A stretch of DNA of 64,000 bases from Pseudomonas sp. gcc21 (lineage in GTDB: Bacteria > Pseudomonadota > Gammaproteobacteria > Pseudomonadales > Pseudomonadaceae), in assembly GCF_012844345.1 (NCBI RefSeq), contig NZ_CP051625.1, positions 3,534,001-3,598,000 of the forward strand. Reading direction: 5' to 3'. The position numbers were made by a program, and so were the translations under genes. The notes below the pieces were generated by a model. The model made no database searches. It was given only the letters and a program-made list of their open reading frames with translations, and was not told the origin of the DNA. Below, piece after piece: positions 29,346-38,178 of this stretch (position 1 is the stretch's first letter; every line of letters begins with the position of its first letter).

Positions 29346-29450
29346 GCAGTTCCCGGTGATTCACTCAAGTCATGTTAGAATTTCGCGCAGTCTAGCATGG
29401 CTCATTGCCCCGCTATTTATCGGCCGACGCGACCCAGGGAGAGGATAGTT
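29346..29450. promoter_or_regulatory. Divergent promoter region of the darA-like operon
   Basis: The gap between the DUF2141 gene (-) and the darA-like gene (+). A TTAGAAT hexamer-like segment near 29375 could be a -10 element. A GAGAGGA ribosome-binding site precedes the TTG at 29451. Exact start sites are not resolvable by eye. Confidence 0.35.
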
Positions 29451-30398
29451 TTGCCGGATTCGATTAGTAAAAAGCGTGTGCTGGTGATCCATTATTCGCA
29501 GACAGGCCAGCTGGATCGCGTGGCGCAATCGGTTGCCGCGCCCTTGCTCGATGATGAGGCTGTGCTGGTGGATTTCCTGCCCGTCAGGCCCGTCGAGGCC
29601 TATCCCTTTCCCTGGCCATTTCTGCAATTCATCAACACCTTTCCCGAGTCCGCACATCAGGTCCCCTGTCCGCTGGATGTGCAGGCCGAGCATTTGCAGC
29701 CAGGCTACGATCTGGTGATCCTGGCTTATCAGGTGTGGTACCTGGCCCCGTCCATTCCCATCTCTTCCTTCTTGCAATCGGATACGGCAGCAAGACTGCT
29801 GGCCGATACCCCGGTCGTGACCGTGATTGCCTGCCGCAACATGTGGCTGCAGGCACAGGAAAAAGTGAAGGCGCATCTGCAGCGATGCGGCGCCAGATTG
29901 GTTGGCAATATTGCGCTGGTCGATGCCGCAGGCAGTATTGCCAGCTTCTTTGCCACACCCCTATGGGTACTCACCGGACGCAAGGGGCCGCACTGGTTCG
30001 GGCTGGTGCCCAGCGCGGGGGTGAGTCAGGAGGATGTTGATGGCGCACAGCGTTTTGGCGAGACGCTACGCCAGCGACTGCTCGGTTCCATGCCGCTGGA
30101 AGGCGATGTACTGGACGGGCTGGATGCCGCTCCGGTTAACGACAAGCTAATCCTCAGTGAGAAAATAGGCACCCGCAGTTTCTATCTATGGGGCAAATTG
30201 TTTTTGGCCTGCGGCGGGCCGGACAGTATGATTCGCACGCCCCTAGCTGCCCTGTATACCGTGTTTCTGCTGTTGATGATCGTGACTGTCGTACCGATAA
30301 CCGCAGTGCTGAAGTGGCTGTTCTCGCCCTTATTGAAAAAGCGCATTGCCCGGCAAAAGGCCTATTACGCCGGATCAGCCGAGTCTGCTGGAGACTAA
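29451..30398 (+). CDS. darA: DarA-like dialkylresorcinol condensing/aromatising enzyme
   Basis: About 315 residues. The N-terminal half is flavodoxin-like (VLVIHYSQTGQLDRVAQSV near residue 9) and the C-terminal end has one or two hydrophobic segments (AALYTVFLLLMIVTVV) with basic residues after them. It matches the family named dialkylresorcinol condensing enzyme (DarA). TTG 29451 with GAGAGGA upstream is preferred over ATG 29397, which adds 18 unrelated residues. In known DAR systems DarA works with DarB to give the resorcinol ring. The exact reaction here is inferred. Confidence 0.85.
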   Translation: MPDSISKKRVLVIHYSQTGQLDRVAQSVAAPLLDDEAVLVDFLPVRPVEAYPFPWPFLQFINTFPESAHQVPCPLDVQAEHLQPGYDLVILAYQVWYLAPSIPISSFLQSDTAARLLADTPVVTVIACRNMWLQAQEKVKAHLQRCGARLVGNIALVDAAGSIASFFATPLWVLTGRKGPHWFGLVPSAGVSQEDVDGAQRFGETLRQRLLGSMPLEGDVLDGLDAAPVNDKLILSEKIGTRSFYLWGKLFLACGGPDSMIRTPLAALYTVFLLLMIVTVVPITAVLKWLFSPLLKKRIARQKAYYAGSAESAGD

Positions 30399-30477
30399 GA
30401 GCCCCTGAACAACGCGGCGTGTTCGAGCGCAGCAGTGTTCACGGATTCTCTAATAAAATCAGGATGTTATAGAAACA

Positions 30478-31626
30478 ATGCCAGCACAGTCCGTTTATAT
30501 CACCCGTACGGCCAGTTTCCTGCCCAATGCGCCAGTCGATAACGACGACATGGAGCAGATTCTCGGACAGGTCGGCAGTCGTCCATCACGGTCGCGCCGA
30601 CTGATTCTGCGCAACAACCAGATCAAGACCCGTTACTACGCCATCGATCCGTTGACCGGCAAACACAATTACAGCAACGCGCAGCTGTGTGCCGAGGCCG
30701 TGCGCGGTTTGTTCGACGAAACGATTACCTCTGCCGATATGCAATGCCTGGCGGCGGCAAGCAGTTATCCCGACCAGATCATGCCGGGCCATGCGTCCAT
30801 GGTGCATGGCGAGCTGGGCTCGCCTCCCTGTGAGATCGCCAGTGTCTCAGGGGTGTGTGTCAGTGGCATGACAGCCATGAAATACGCCTGGCTCAACGTT
30901 GCCGCCGGGCAGCATTCTACGGCTGTGGCGGCCGCTTCCGAAGCGCCTTCCTATGCGATGAAGGCGGAGAACTTCGAGCCCGAGCTGGAGCACAAGATCG
31001 CTGCGCTGGAAACCAATCCCGAAATCGCCTTCGAGAAGGATTTCCTGCGCTGGATGCTGTCAGACGGCGCTGGCGCAGTGCTGATGCAGTCGGAACAGCC
31101 TGAGGGGCTGGCGCTGCGAATCGACTGGATAGACAACCTGTCCTACGCCAACGAAGAAAGCACCTGCATGTATGCCGGTGCCCGCAAGGAAGCGGATGGC
31201 TCGCTCACCGGCTGGCAGGCGGTGGACCGGACTGTCTGCAATGGCGAGAGCTTTCTGGCCATCAAGCAGGACGTAAAGCAGCTCAACGAAAACATCACCT
31301 TCTACACCGTTACCCGTACCTTGCCTGTGCTGCAGAAAAAACACGCGCTTGAAGCGGGGCAGATAGATCATTTCGTGCCGCATTATTCGTCGCATTATTT
31401 TCGTGGCCGGTTGGATGAGGCGATGAGGGCAGTCGACTTTAGGATCGACCAGTCTCGCTGGTTCACCAATCTGTCGGCGAAGGGTAATACCGGCGCCGCG
31501 TCCATCTACATCATGATCGATGAGCTGTTCAAAAGCGGCCGCCTGCAGCCCGGCGAGAAGATTCTGTGTTACATCCCTGAAAGCGGGCGTTTCTCGGTTT
31601 CCTATATGTTGCTGACGGTCGTTTAA
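30478..31626 (+). CDS. darB: DarB-like beta-ketoacyl-ACP synthase III
   Basis: 382 residues of the FabH-like ketosynthase fold. The Cys-His-Asn triad is intact: C127 in GVCVSGM, H302 in VPHYSSHYF and N337 in AKGNTGAAS. In dialkylresorcinol biosynthesis DarB joins two acyl thioesters into a cyclohexanedione. Lies 79 bases after darA with a weak ribosome-binding site, and is followed four bases later by the next gene. Confidence 0.9.
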   Translation: MPAQSVYITRTASFLPNAPVDNDDMEQILGQVGSRPSRSRRLILRNNQIKTRYYAIDPLTGKHNYSNAQLCAEAVRGLFDETITSADMQCLAAASSYPDQIMPGHASMVHGELGSPPCEIASVSGVCVSGMTAMKYAWLNVAAGQHSTAVAAASEAPSYAMKAENFEPELEHKIAALETNPEIAFEKDFLRWMLSDGAGAVLMQSEQPEGLALRIDWIDNLSYANEESTCMYAGARKEADGSLTGWQAVDRTVCNGESFLAIKQDVKQLNENITFYTVTRTLPVLQKKHALEAGQIDHFVPHYSSHYFRGRLDEAMRAVDFRIDQSRWFTNLSAKGNTGAASIYIMIDELFKSGRLQPGEKILCYIPESGRFSVSYMLLTVV

Positions 31627-31630
31627 CACC

Positions 31631-32038
31631 ATGCGCATTGATGAGGTGCCGCAGGACCAGTCCAGCACCTATGCCGGGCACAAGAAACTGCTGTACGCCA
31701 AGGATCCGTCCGGTGCTTACACAGGTGTGCAGTCCTCCGGCTGGGAAGCCGAGGCGAATGCAACGCTGGATGCTGTCGCGCTTTATAGAGCCCTTGCTGA
31801 CCAGGCCCGGGCAGAGGTACAAGCCGGCCGGAAATCGCCGCTGTATTTCCACATGTATGACTGTCGCATGGACCTGCCATTACTTGCCCAGCTGACCGGG
31901 CTGTGGCGCTGGCGAATCAGGCGCCATTTCAAGCCGAAGGTTTTTGCCGGTTTGAGCCAATCGGTGCTGTCGCGCTATGCGAAGGCCATGGATAAGACGA
32001 TCAGCGAACTCAAAGCCCTGCCGGAACCGCGCCCATGA
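31631..32038 (+). CDS. Unrecognised cluster protein
   Basis: 135 residues, no signal peptide or membrane segment that I can see; basic, with Arg/Lys-rich stretches (LWRWRIRRHFKPKVFAG) in the second half. I do not recognise a family. Position between darB and the BtrH-like gene (ATGA overlap with the latter) implies a function within the pathway, perhaps a small helper or carrier-interacting protein. Confidence 0.75.
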   Translation: MRIDEVPQDQSSTYAGHKKLLYAKDPSGAYTGVQSSGWEAEANATLDAVALYRALADQARAEVQAGRKSPLYFHMYDCRMDLPLLAQLTGLWRWRIRRHFKPKVFAGLSQSVLSRYAKAMDKTISELKALPEPRP

Positions 32039-33027
32039 ATTTTCAGCACACCCAGTCGGCTCACTGCGAAAGCGGCGCCATCTCGGCACTTTTGACCCAT
32101 CACGGTTTGCCGATCTCCGAGCCGATGGCGTTTGGTCTGGCCAATGCACTGGCGTTTGCCTACGTCCCGATCGTCAAGCTGGGCGGCCAGCCGCTGATTG
32201 CCTATCGCCTGCCGCCACGCTTCATCATCCGGAATCTCTGCAAACGGCTGGGCGTGCAGGTAGGTTTCCACACATTCAAGGACCCGCTGCAGGCGACCCA
32301 TGCGCTGGACGATATGCTGGCGGCCGACACCCCGGTGGGATTGCAGACGTCGGTGTATTACCTGCCGTATTTTCCTGAAGAGATGCGCTTCCACTTCAAC
32401 GCGCATAATTTGCTGGTATATGGCAAGGAAGATAACCAGTACCTGGTCAGCGACCCGATATTTGAAGAACCCACCCGGATTGGCCTGCGCGATCTGAACA
32501 AGGCGCGCTTTGTGCGCGGCCCGCTGGCGCCCAACGGGATGATGTACAGCATCACATCCGTGCCGCAGCAGCTGGATTATCCCCGGCTGATCCGCGATGC
32601 AATCGGCAAGAACGTCAAGGTCATGACCGGTGCGCCCTTGCCGGTAATCGGCATACGCGGCATCCGCTATCTGGCGGGCAAGATCGAGCGGCTGAAGGGC
32701 ACCGAGCAGGAGCAGCGGCTGTTTCTCGGGCATATCGTGCGCATGCAGGAAGAGATCGGAACTGGCGGCGCTGGATTCCGGTTTATCTATGCCTCGTTCC
32801 TGCAGGAAGCCGCGACCAAACTGGGTGACCAGAGGCTGGCCGATGCATCAGAGATGATGACAGCGGTGGGCGACACCTGGCGAGAGTTTGCGTTACTGGT
32901 GGCCAAACAGTGCAAGAGCGGTCAGCAGGGCGGACGCCAGCTGCTTGCTGACAAGTTACGCGACTGTGCCGAGCAGGAAGCTGCCGTCTGGCAGGACCTG
33001 AAACGCTGGGTCAAGGCGCCGCGCTAA
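32035..33027 (+). CDS. BtrH-like N-terminal-domain acyltransferase (DUF4872-type)
   Basis: 330 residues. The N-terminal part matches the BtrH papain-like acyltransferase: catalytic C11 in HCESGAI, H124 in FNAHNLLVYG and a following D140 in VSDPIFEEP. BtrH in butirosin synthesis moves an acyl group from an ACP to an amine. Here it could transfer the finished chain from the cluster ACP to an acceptor, which is inference. Ends in a 17-base overlap with a convergent gene. Confidence 0.83.
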   Translation: MNFQHTQSAHCESGAISALLTHHGLPISEPMAFGLANALAFAYVPIVKLGGQPLIAYRLPPRFIIRNLCKRLGVQVGFHTFKDPLQATHALDDMLAADTPVGLQTSVYYLPYFPEEMRFHFNAHNLLVYGKEDNQYLVSDPIFEEPTRIGLRDLNKARFVRGPLAPNGMMYSITSVPQQLDYPRLIRDAIGKNVKVMTGAPLPVIGIRGIRYLAGKIERLKGTEQEQRLFLGHIVRMQEEIGTGGAGFRFIYASFLQEAATKLGDQRLADASEMMTAVGDTWREFALLVAKQCKSGQQGGRQLLADKLRDCAEQEAAVWQDLKRWVKAPR

Positions 33028-33877
33028 TCACGACTGCACAGTACTGACCGCTGGCTTTTTTGCCCAGGTGAATGGCTGACTGGTTGTCGGCCACCAGTGC
33101 GGTCAGTGCCGCGCCTGAAAATACCCCGTGGGGCAAAGCCTGTGCGGGAAATGCCTGCCAACGCCTGTTCGCCAGCAGCTCCTGCTCCCCTGAATCCGGG
33201 CTGAAACCAAGCTGAATAGGCAGCCCATCGTTTTGCTCCAGCCACGCAGCCAGTTGCCCCGCGCCATTCAGATAGCAGGGCAGCTCCATTTGGGTCTGCG
33301 CCGCGCTGTCATGTGCCAGCTCGAGCAATAACCAATGGCTTCCCTCGTACACACTCGCGGTATCGGCGGGCGCATGCATCCGCTCCAGCTGCTGCGCTAT
33401 GGGCATGGCGATATCATCGAACGCGCCGACCAGCGCCGTGCTCACACGCCCAGCCAGCAAGTCCATACCGGCATGCAGCAGGGCCGCCTCAAAGGAGGTG
33501 TCCGAGTCCGAGACCATCACCGCATTGCCATTGAGCTGCAGCAGGCGGGTCAGGTAATAGCCGGCGGAGTTCGAAAGGGTATTAACGAAGTGCAGGGGCT
33601 TGGGCAGCTCACCCTGCTGCTGGATATGCCGCATGGTGGCGGAGGGTGTGCTGATCGCGCCGGAGTTGGTGCTCAGGTACACGCCGGTATCGGCAGGCAA
33701 TTGGCGACCGGCCACACAGTTCAGTCCACCCGCCAGGCAGAGCTGGATATAGCGGTCGATGCGGCGGATGCGTTCCGGATGCCAGCGTGCGATCAGCGCA
33801 GTCAGATCCACCAGCTGTGGGTCAGCTGCATCAATGCTGTGTAGCAGACTGTAGTGGCTGCTGATCAGGATGCGCAT
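33011..33877 (-). CDS. Ketosynthase-like partner lacking the active Cys (chain-length-factor-like)
   Basis: 288 residues of ketosynthase fold, shorter than a full KS. Where KS proteins have TACTSS, this one reads FVNTLSNSAGYY near residues 97-108, so the nucleophilic Cys is replaced by Ser102 and the C-terminal histidine motifs are absent. Such proteins pair with an active KS to set chain length (ApeC/CLF-like). It overlaps the KS gene upstream by 13 bases, supporting a heterodimer. Confidence 0.83.
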   Translation of the reverse strand: MRILISSHYSLLHSIDAADPQLVDLTALIARWHPERIRRIDRYIQLCLAGGLNCVAGRQLPADTGVYLSTNSGAISTPSATMRHIQQQGELPKPLHFVNTLSNSAGYYLTRLLQLNGNAVMVSDSDTSFEAALLHAGMDLLAGRVSTALVGAFDDIAMPIAQQLERMHAPADTASVYEGSHWLLLELAHDSAAQTQMELPCYLNGAGQLAAWLEQNDGLPIQLGFSPDSGEQELLANRRWQAFPAQALPHGVFSGAALTALVADNQSAIHLGKKASGQYCAVVISAAP

Positions 33878-35049
33878 GTTGCCGCCTCGTTGCCGGGGTA
33901 GTGAATCACCAGCACATTATTGTTGCCGCCGAAGGCGAAACTGTTGAGCAGGTAATAGCCGCTCTCGGCTGTGGTGGTTCTCTCGAGCAGGCTGATGCCG
34001 AGCGAGTCATCGCACTCCACGCTCCGGTTGCCGGGCAGCACGCCGCGTGACAGGCAGCCCAGCATCAATGCCAGCTCCAGTGCCCCGCTGGCGCCCAGGG
34101 TGTGGCCACAGAAAGGCTTCAGCGCAAACAGGGGTGGCGGGCTAGCGCCCAGCACCTGTCGTATAGCGCTGGCTTCGGCTTCGTCATTCTTCAATGAAGC
34201 GGTGGCATGTGCCTTGATGCCCTTGATCTGTGCGCTGTCTATGCCGCTGTCCTGCAATGCCTGCCGGATGACCTTGGCCAGTTCCATGCCGTCGACATTG
34301 GCAGCGGTCAGGCTGTGGTTATCGGTGGCAATGGCGCCACCAATCAGCCGCGGCGCGTTTGTCGCAGCCTGTTGCGGATGGCTGAGCAGCACACAACCAA
34401 TCGCCTCACCGAGCAGCAGGCCGTCGCGGTCCCGCTCGAACGGGCGCATACGCTCTGAAGGGCTGAGCAGCCCCAGTCCGGCAAAGCCCAGGATGCTGGT
34501 GAGATTTCTCCATTCCAGCCCGATAACCAGCGCGTGATCAACCAGCCCGGCACTGATCAGCCGCTGGCCATAAAGCAGGGCGTTGGCGCTTGACGTGCAG
34601 GCAGTGCTGTAGCTGAAGCGGTATGCACCCAAGCCCAGCTCATTGCCCAGGTTCTCGACCAGTCTGCCGTAGCCGATAACCGCCATGGGCACCGCAGCGT
34701 CGCCGCGTTGCAGCAAGTCGTTCTGATAGAGCTGTTCGGAGACGTGTACGTCAAAGGACGAGGAACCCAACAGTATCGCGGTGCGCTGCCTGGCCGGCGC
34801 GTCCAGCCCGCCCTTGGCCAGCACACCGGCAGCAATCTCATGCAGGCTGCGGTAAACGTCCGGCTCGCTGTCCGACTCGCTGGCATCGGCTTGAGGGATG
34901 GCGAAGTAGGGTAGCGTCAGGGGCTCGTTGAGCTGATCAAATTGGCGCTGACCGACCGCCACGCCGCCAGCCAGTAGCTGATCGACACAGGTCTCGACAC
35001 CGCGACCCAGCGCGCAATAAGCGTCGAATGCTGTGAGGCAAGCGTGCAT
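33865..35049 (-). CDS. Beta-ketoacyl-ACP synthase (KAS II-like)
   Basis: 394 residues with the full Cys-His-His triad: C151 in YSTACTSSA, H281 in KAHATASLKNDEAEA and H316 in KPFCGHTLGASG. It elongates the acyl chain on the cluster ACP. ATG at 35049 overlaps the ACP stop as TGATG. The closest known relatives are in aryl polyene and DAR-type clusters. Confidence 0.9.
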   Translation of the reverse strand: MHACLTAFDAYCALGRGVETCVDQLLAGGVAVGQRQFDQLNEPLTLPYFAIPQADASESDSEPDVYRSLHEIAAGVLAKGGLDAPARQRTAILLGSSSFDVHVSEQLYQNDLLQRGDAAVPMAVIGYGRLVENLGNELGLGAYRFSYSTACTSSANALLYGQRLISAGLVDHALVIGLEWRNLTSILGFAGLGLLSPSERMRPFERDRDGLLLGEAIGCVLLSHPQQAATNAPRLIGGAIATDNHSLTAANVDGMELAKVIRQALQDSGIDSAQIKGIKAHATASLKNDEAEASAIRQVLGASPPPLFALKPFCGHTLGASGALELALMLGCLSRGVLPGNRSVECDDSLGISLLERTTTAESGYYLLNSFAFGGNNNVLVIHYPGNEAATCAS

Positions 35050-35315
35050 CAGCCGCGGCGGTCCTGGATGGTCTTCGCCAACGTATTGATCGACGCCATG
35101 GCCTTGCGCGCATCGGTGGAGCCTTCGATGCGCACGCCATACTGGGCCTTGATCGCCATGCAAATCTGCAGCACGTCGAGTGAGTCCAGATCCAGCTTGC
35201 CGCCGAGCAGGCGCTCGTCATCCGTGATGTCTTCCGGGCTGAACTCAGGCTTGTCGCACTCTTCGATAATCAATGCTTTCAGAGCCCGTTTCAGCTCGGT
35301 GTTTGACTCATCCAT
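35049..35315 (-). CDS. Acyl carrier protein
   Basis: 88 residues, acidic, with the 4'-phosphopantetheine attachment serine S45 in LDLDSLDVLQ. Dedicated carrier for the cluster. It starts inside the end of the permease gene (8-base overlap) and ends overlapping the KS start, so it is translated as part of a tight operon. Confidence 0.9.
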   Translation of the reverse strand: MDESNTELKRALKALIIEECDKPEFSPEDITDDERLLGGKLDLDSLDVLQICMAIKAQYGVRIEGSTDARKAMASINTLAKTIQDRRG

Positions 35316-36471
35316 GATGATTGCTTCTCCTCAGCAAAAGTGTTGCCAGCGTTCCCATAAGGACGCCAAACATACATAAACGAAAACAGTAGCCGATGAT
35401 ATCCCCCGGCGTGCCCTGTCTGACCAGCACCTCAAGAAAGCCTTCCAGTGCCCAATTCATCGGCGATAACGCGGCAATATCCTGCATTGCCGATGGCATC
35501 AGAAAGGTCGGGATCATGATGCCGCTGAGGGCGGCCAGCAGAATATTCACGCCGCCGCTGATAACCGTGGCCTGCTCCACCGTACGTGCGGTGGCGGCGA
35601 CCAGACTGGCGACCGACAGGGCGACAAAGCTGGTGGCGACGCCTATCAACAGCAAGGCGGGCAGGCTGACCTGCAGCGACAGCCCGCGTGAGCCCAGCAG
35701 CGGCAACAGCCATGCGCCCAGAGCCAGCATCAGCGCCAGTTGCAGCAGATTGACGATGCCATAGGGCAACAGCTTTGCCAGATAGATGGTCGGCAGTGAA
35801 GCGCCAAGCGTCTGCAGGCGCATCAGGGTGCGTTCGCTACGATCCTGAATAACGGTCGTGGACAACGGAATGGCGATCATGAACATGGCGAAAATCAGCC
35901 AGCCAGAGACGTTCTGCTGCACAGCGTTGGGGCTGCTGGTCGAAGTGCCGGGCAGTTCGCTGATGAAGTCCTTGCGCAGCAGCTCCTCGCGGGCATAAGC
36001 GTCGTCGTAACCCAGCTCGTACGCAATCAGGCGCGTGTAGTACTCGGCAAATGCCTGATGTGTGGCAGCGCGAATCAGCTCGCGCTCGCGCATCCCCAGA
36101 TCGGCGGCAAAGCCCAGGCTCAGGCCACTGGCGCCGGGCGTATCCAAGCGGGACTCAAAATCATCAGCCACGATCAGCACAAAACTGCGCCCGCTGAGCT
36201 TCAACGGCGACTCGGCAGTGCCGGGTTGCAGGTCGAAAAGTGCGGTTGCGCGCAGGGTAGCGAGGAAGTCTTCGCTGGCTTCGGAAGGCGTCTCGGGCGT
36301 GACCAGATAGCCCTTGAACTGCAGCGGTTGACTGTCACCAAAATAGTCGGCCAGCGCCAGTGACATGATGACTACGAAAGCACCGGGCATCAGAAACAGC
36401 AGCAACAGCGCATGCCAGTCACGCAGCAGTAACCGCAGCTCCTTGCGTAGCGAAGCGGCGAAGGCGGTCAT
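35308..36471 (-). CDS. ABC-2 type transporter permease of the cluster
   Basis: 387 residues: one N-terminal helix, a large extracytoplasmic domain (about 40-190), then five helices near the C-terminus, the ABC-2/YbhR-like plan. It overlaps the ATPase by ATGA and the ACP by 8 bases, so transport and synthesis are co-translated. Likely exporter of the pathway product. Confidence 0.88.
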   Translation of the reverse strand: MTAFAASLRKELRLLLRDWHALLLLFLMPGAFVVIMSLALADYFGDSQPLQFKGYLVTPETPSEASEDFLATLRATALFDLQPGTAESPLKLSGRSFVLIVADDFESRLDTPGASGLSLGFAADLGMRERELIRAATHQAFAEYYTRLIAYELGYDDAYAREELLRKDFISELPGTSTSSPNAVQQNVSGWLIFAMFMIAIPLSTTVIQDRSERTLMRLQTLGASLPTIYLAKLLPYGIVNLLQLALMLALGAWLLPLLGSRGLSLQVSLPALLLIGVATSFVALSVASLVAATARTVEQATVISGGVNILLAALSGIMIPTFLMPSAMQDIAALSPMNWALEGFLEVLVRQGTPGDIIGYCFRLCMFGVLMGTLATLLLRRSNHHG

Positions 36472-37373
36472 GACGCGGCGCTCGTTTTAGGCGTGCTGGT
36501 CAGCGCCAGATAGATGTCCTCAAGCGCCTGGGTGCCATAGCGGATATGGGTGTACTGCAGGCCGGCCTCTTCGAGCATGCCGAGCAAGGCAGCGACGCTC
36601 GTGCCCGGTGGCAGTTCGAAACGCCACCAGTGATTGGCCAGCTGGCAGGCGTTGAAGCGCCTGGCCAGTTGTACCGGCGGCACTTTGTACAGCTTGAGCG
36701 ACACCTGTTGCTGGGCATCTTCGAGCAGCGAGTCCATATCGCCGTGCAGTACCAGCCTGCCTTCATGCAGCACGGCAACCTTGTTGCACAGGTGCTCGAC
36801 TTCGCTCAGCAGGTGCGAGGTATAGATGATGCCCACGCCCTCATGATTCAGCTCGCGGACAGTGTCCAGCAGCAGCTTGCGCGTCTGTGGGTCCACGTTG
36901 GCGGTAGGCTCGTCCAGAATCAGCAATTGCGGACGGGCCAGCAGGGCAATGGCGAAATTCAGCCGGCGTTTGAGCCCGCCGGAGTATTGGGCGGCACGCT
37001 GGTGCTGTTCGGAGGCCAGCGCACATTGCGCCAATACATGATCAACCGCCTGTTTCGCCGCTCTGCCGGTCAAGCCCTGCACGCCGGCAAAGTAGTTCAG
37101 GTTTTCCCGACCGCTCAGGCGTGGATAGAAGGCATATTCCTGAGGGACCAGCGCGATGCGGCGATCACCCAGGCGTACCGGGGTTTCATTGAGCAGGATG
37201 CTGCCCTGCGCCGGTTTCAACAGACCGGTGATCAGCGACACGAGGGTGGTCTTGCCAGCGCCGTTGGGGCCCAGCAGCCCAAGCATGTCGCCTTCGTCAA
37301 GCCGCAGACTGACGTCAGCCAGTAGAGCAGGCTGCTGGCGGTAACCAAAGGTCAGCTGGTCAATGTGCAGCAA
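36468..37373 (-). CDS. ABC transporter ATP-binding protein of the cluster
   Basis: 301 residues with Walker [12 protein letters not shown] near residue 37, signature YSGGLKRRL near residue 130 and Walker B LLILDEPTANVDP near residue 150. Drug/lipid exporter type. First gene of the minus-strand operon ATPase-permease-ACP-KS-CLF. Confidence 0.9.
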   Translation of the reverse strand: MLHIDQLTFGYRQQPALLADVSLRLDEGDMLGLLGPNGAGKTTLVSLITGLLKPAQGSILLNETPVRLGDRRIALVPQEYAFYPRLSGRENLNYFAGVQGLTGRAAKQAVDHVLAQCALASEQHQRAAQYSGGLKRRLNFAIALLARPQLLILDEPTANVDPQTRKLLLDTVRELNHEGVGIIYTSHLLSEVEHLCNKVAVLHEGRLVLHGDMDSLLEDAQQQVSLKLYKVPPVQLARRFNACQLANHWWRFELPPGTSVAALLGMLEEAGLQYTHIRYGTQALEDIYLALTSTPKTSAAS

Positions 37374-37383
37374 GGTTATCGAC

Positions 37384-38178
37384 TCAACTCAACAACAACG
37401 CGTCGTCCGAGAGCTTCTCTCCGCGCACCTTCTCGAACATCTGCAGCAAGTCAGGCACATCCAGACCCTTGCGCTCGACACCGGCCACATCCAGAACCAC
37501 CTGGCCCTGGTGCAGCATTACCGTGCGGTCGCCCACATCCAGTGCCTGACGCATGCTGTGGGTGACCATCATGGTGGTGAGCTTTTTTTCCTCTACGATG
37601 CGCGCGGTCAATTGCAGAACGAAGTCAGCGGTACGCGGATCGAGGGCTGCGGTGTGTTCGTCCAGCAGCAGAATGCGCGATGGCTGTATCGCCGCCATCA
37701 GCAGGCTGACGGCCTGACGCTGACCACCGGAGAGCAGACCGATACGGTCGGTCAGGCGATTTTCCAGACCCAGCCCCAGAGTGGAGAGGCGTCCACGGAA
37801 TTCGTCACGCATTTCCTTTTGCACCGCCCGGCGCAGACCGCGGCGGCCGCCACGCTGTTGAGCGAGGGCGAGGTTTTCCTCAATGGTCAGGTCTTCACAG
37901 GTGCCCGCCATGGGATCCTGGAAAACCCGGGCCACGCGGTCGGCGCGGCTCCAGACCGGCAGACGGGTCACGTCGTCCCCATCGATCAGGATCGTGCCGC
38001 TGTCCACCGGCAGGTCGCCGGACACTGCATTGAGGAAGGTCGACTTGCCCGCACCGTTGGTGCCGATCACGGTCACAAACTGCCCGGTAGGAATCTCCAG
38101 CGACAACCCCTGCAGCGCCTTGGTCTCGATGGGCGTGCCGTGGTTGAAGGTGATCTTCAGGTTCTGTGCGCTGAGCAT
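37384..38178 (-). CDS. ABC transporter ATP-binding protein (TrpZ-like)
   Basis: 264 residues with Walker A GTNGAGKSTFL near residue 39 and signature LLSGGQRQAVSLLMA near residue 148, in the branch that works with COG4120/COG2984 transporters. Downstream of its permease by zero bases. The substrate in this branch includes aromatic amino acids in some species but is otherwise uncertain. Confidence 0.9.
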   Translation of the reverse strand: MLSAQNLKITFNHGTPIETKALQGLSLEIPTGQFVTVIGTNGAGKSTFLNAVSGDLPVDSGTILIDGDDVTRLPVWSRADRVARVFQDPMAGTCEDLTIEENLALAQQRGGRRGLRRAVQKEMRDEFRGRLSTLGLGLENRLTDRIGLLSGGQRQAVSLLMAAIQPSRILLLDEHTAALDPRTADFVLQLTARIVEEKKLTTMMVTHSMRQALDVGDRTVMLHQGQVVLDVAGVERKGLDVPDLLQMFEKVRGEKLSDDALLLS

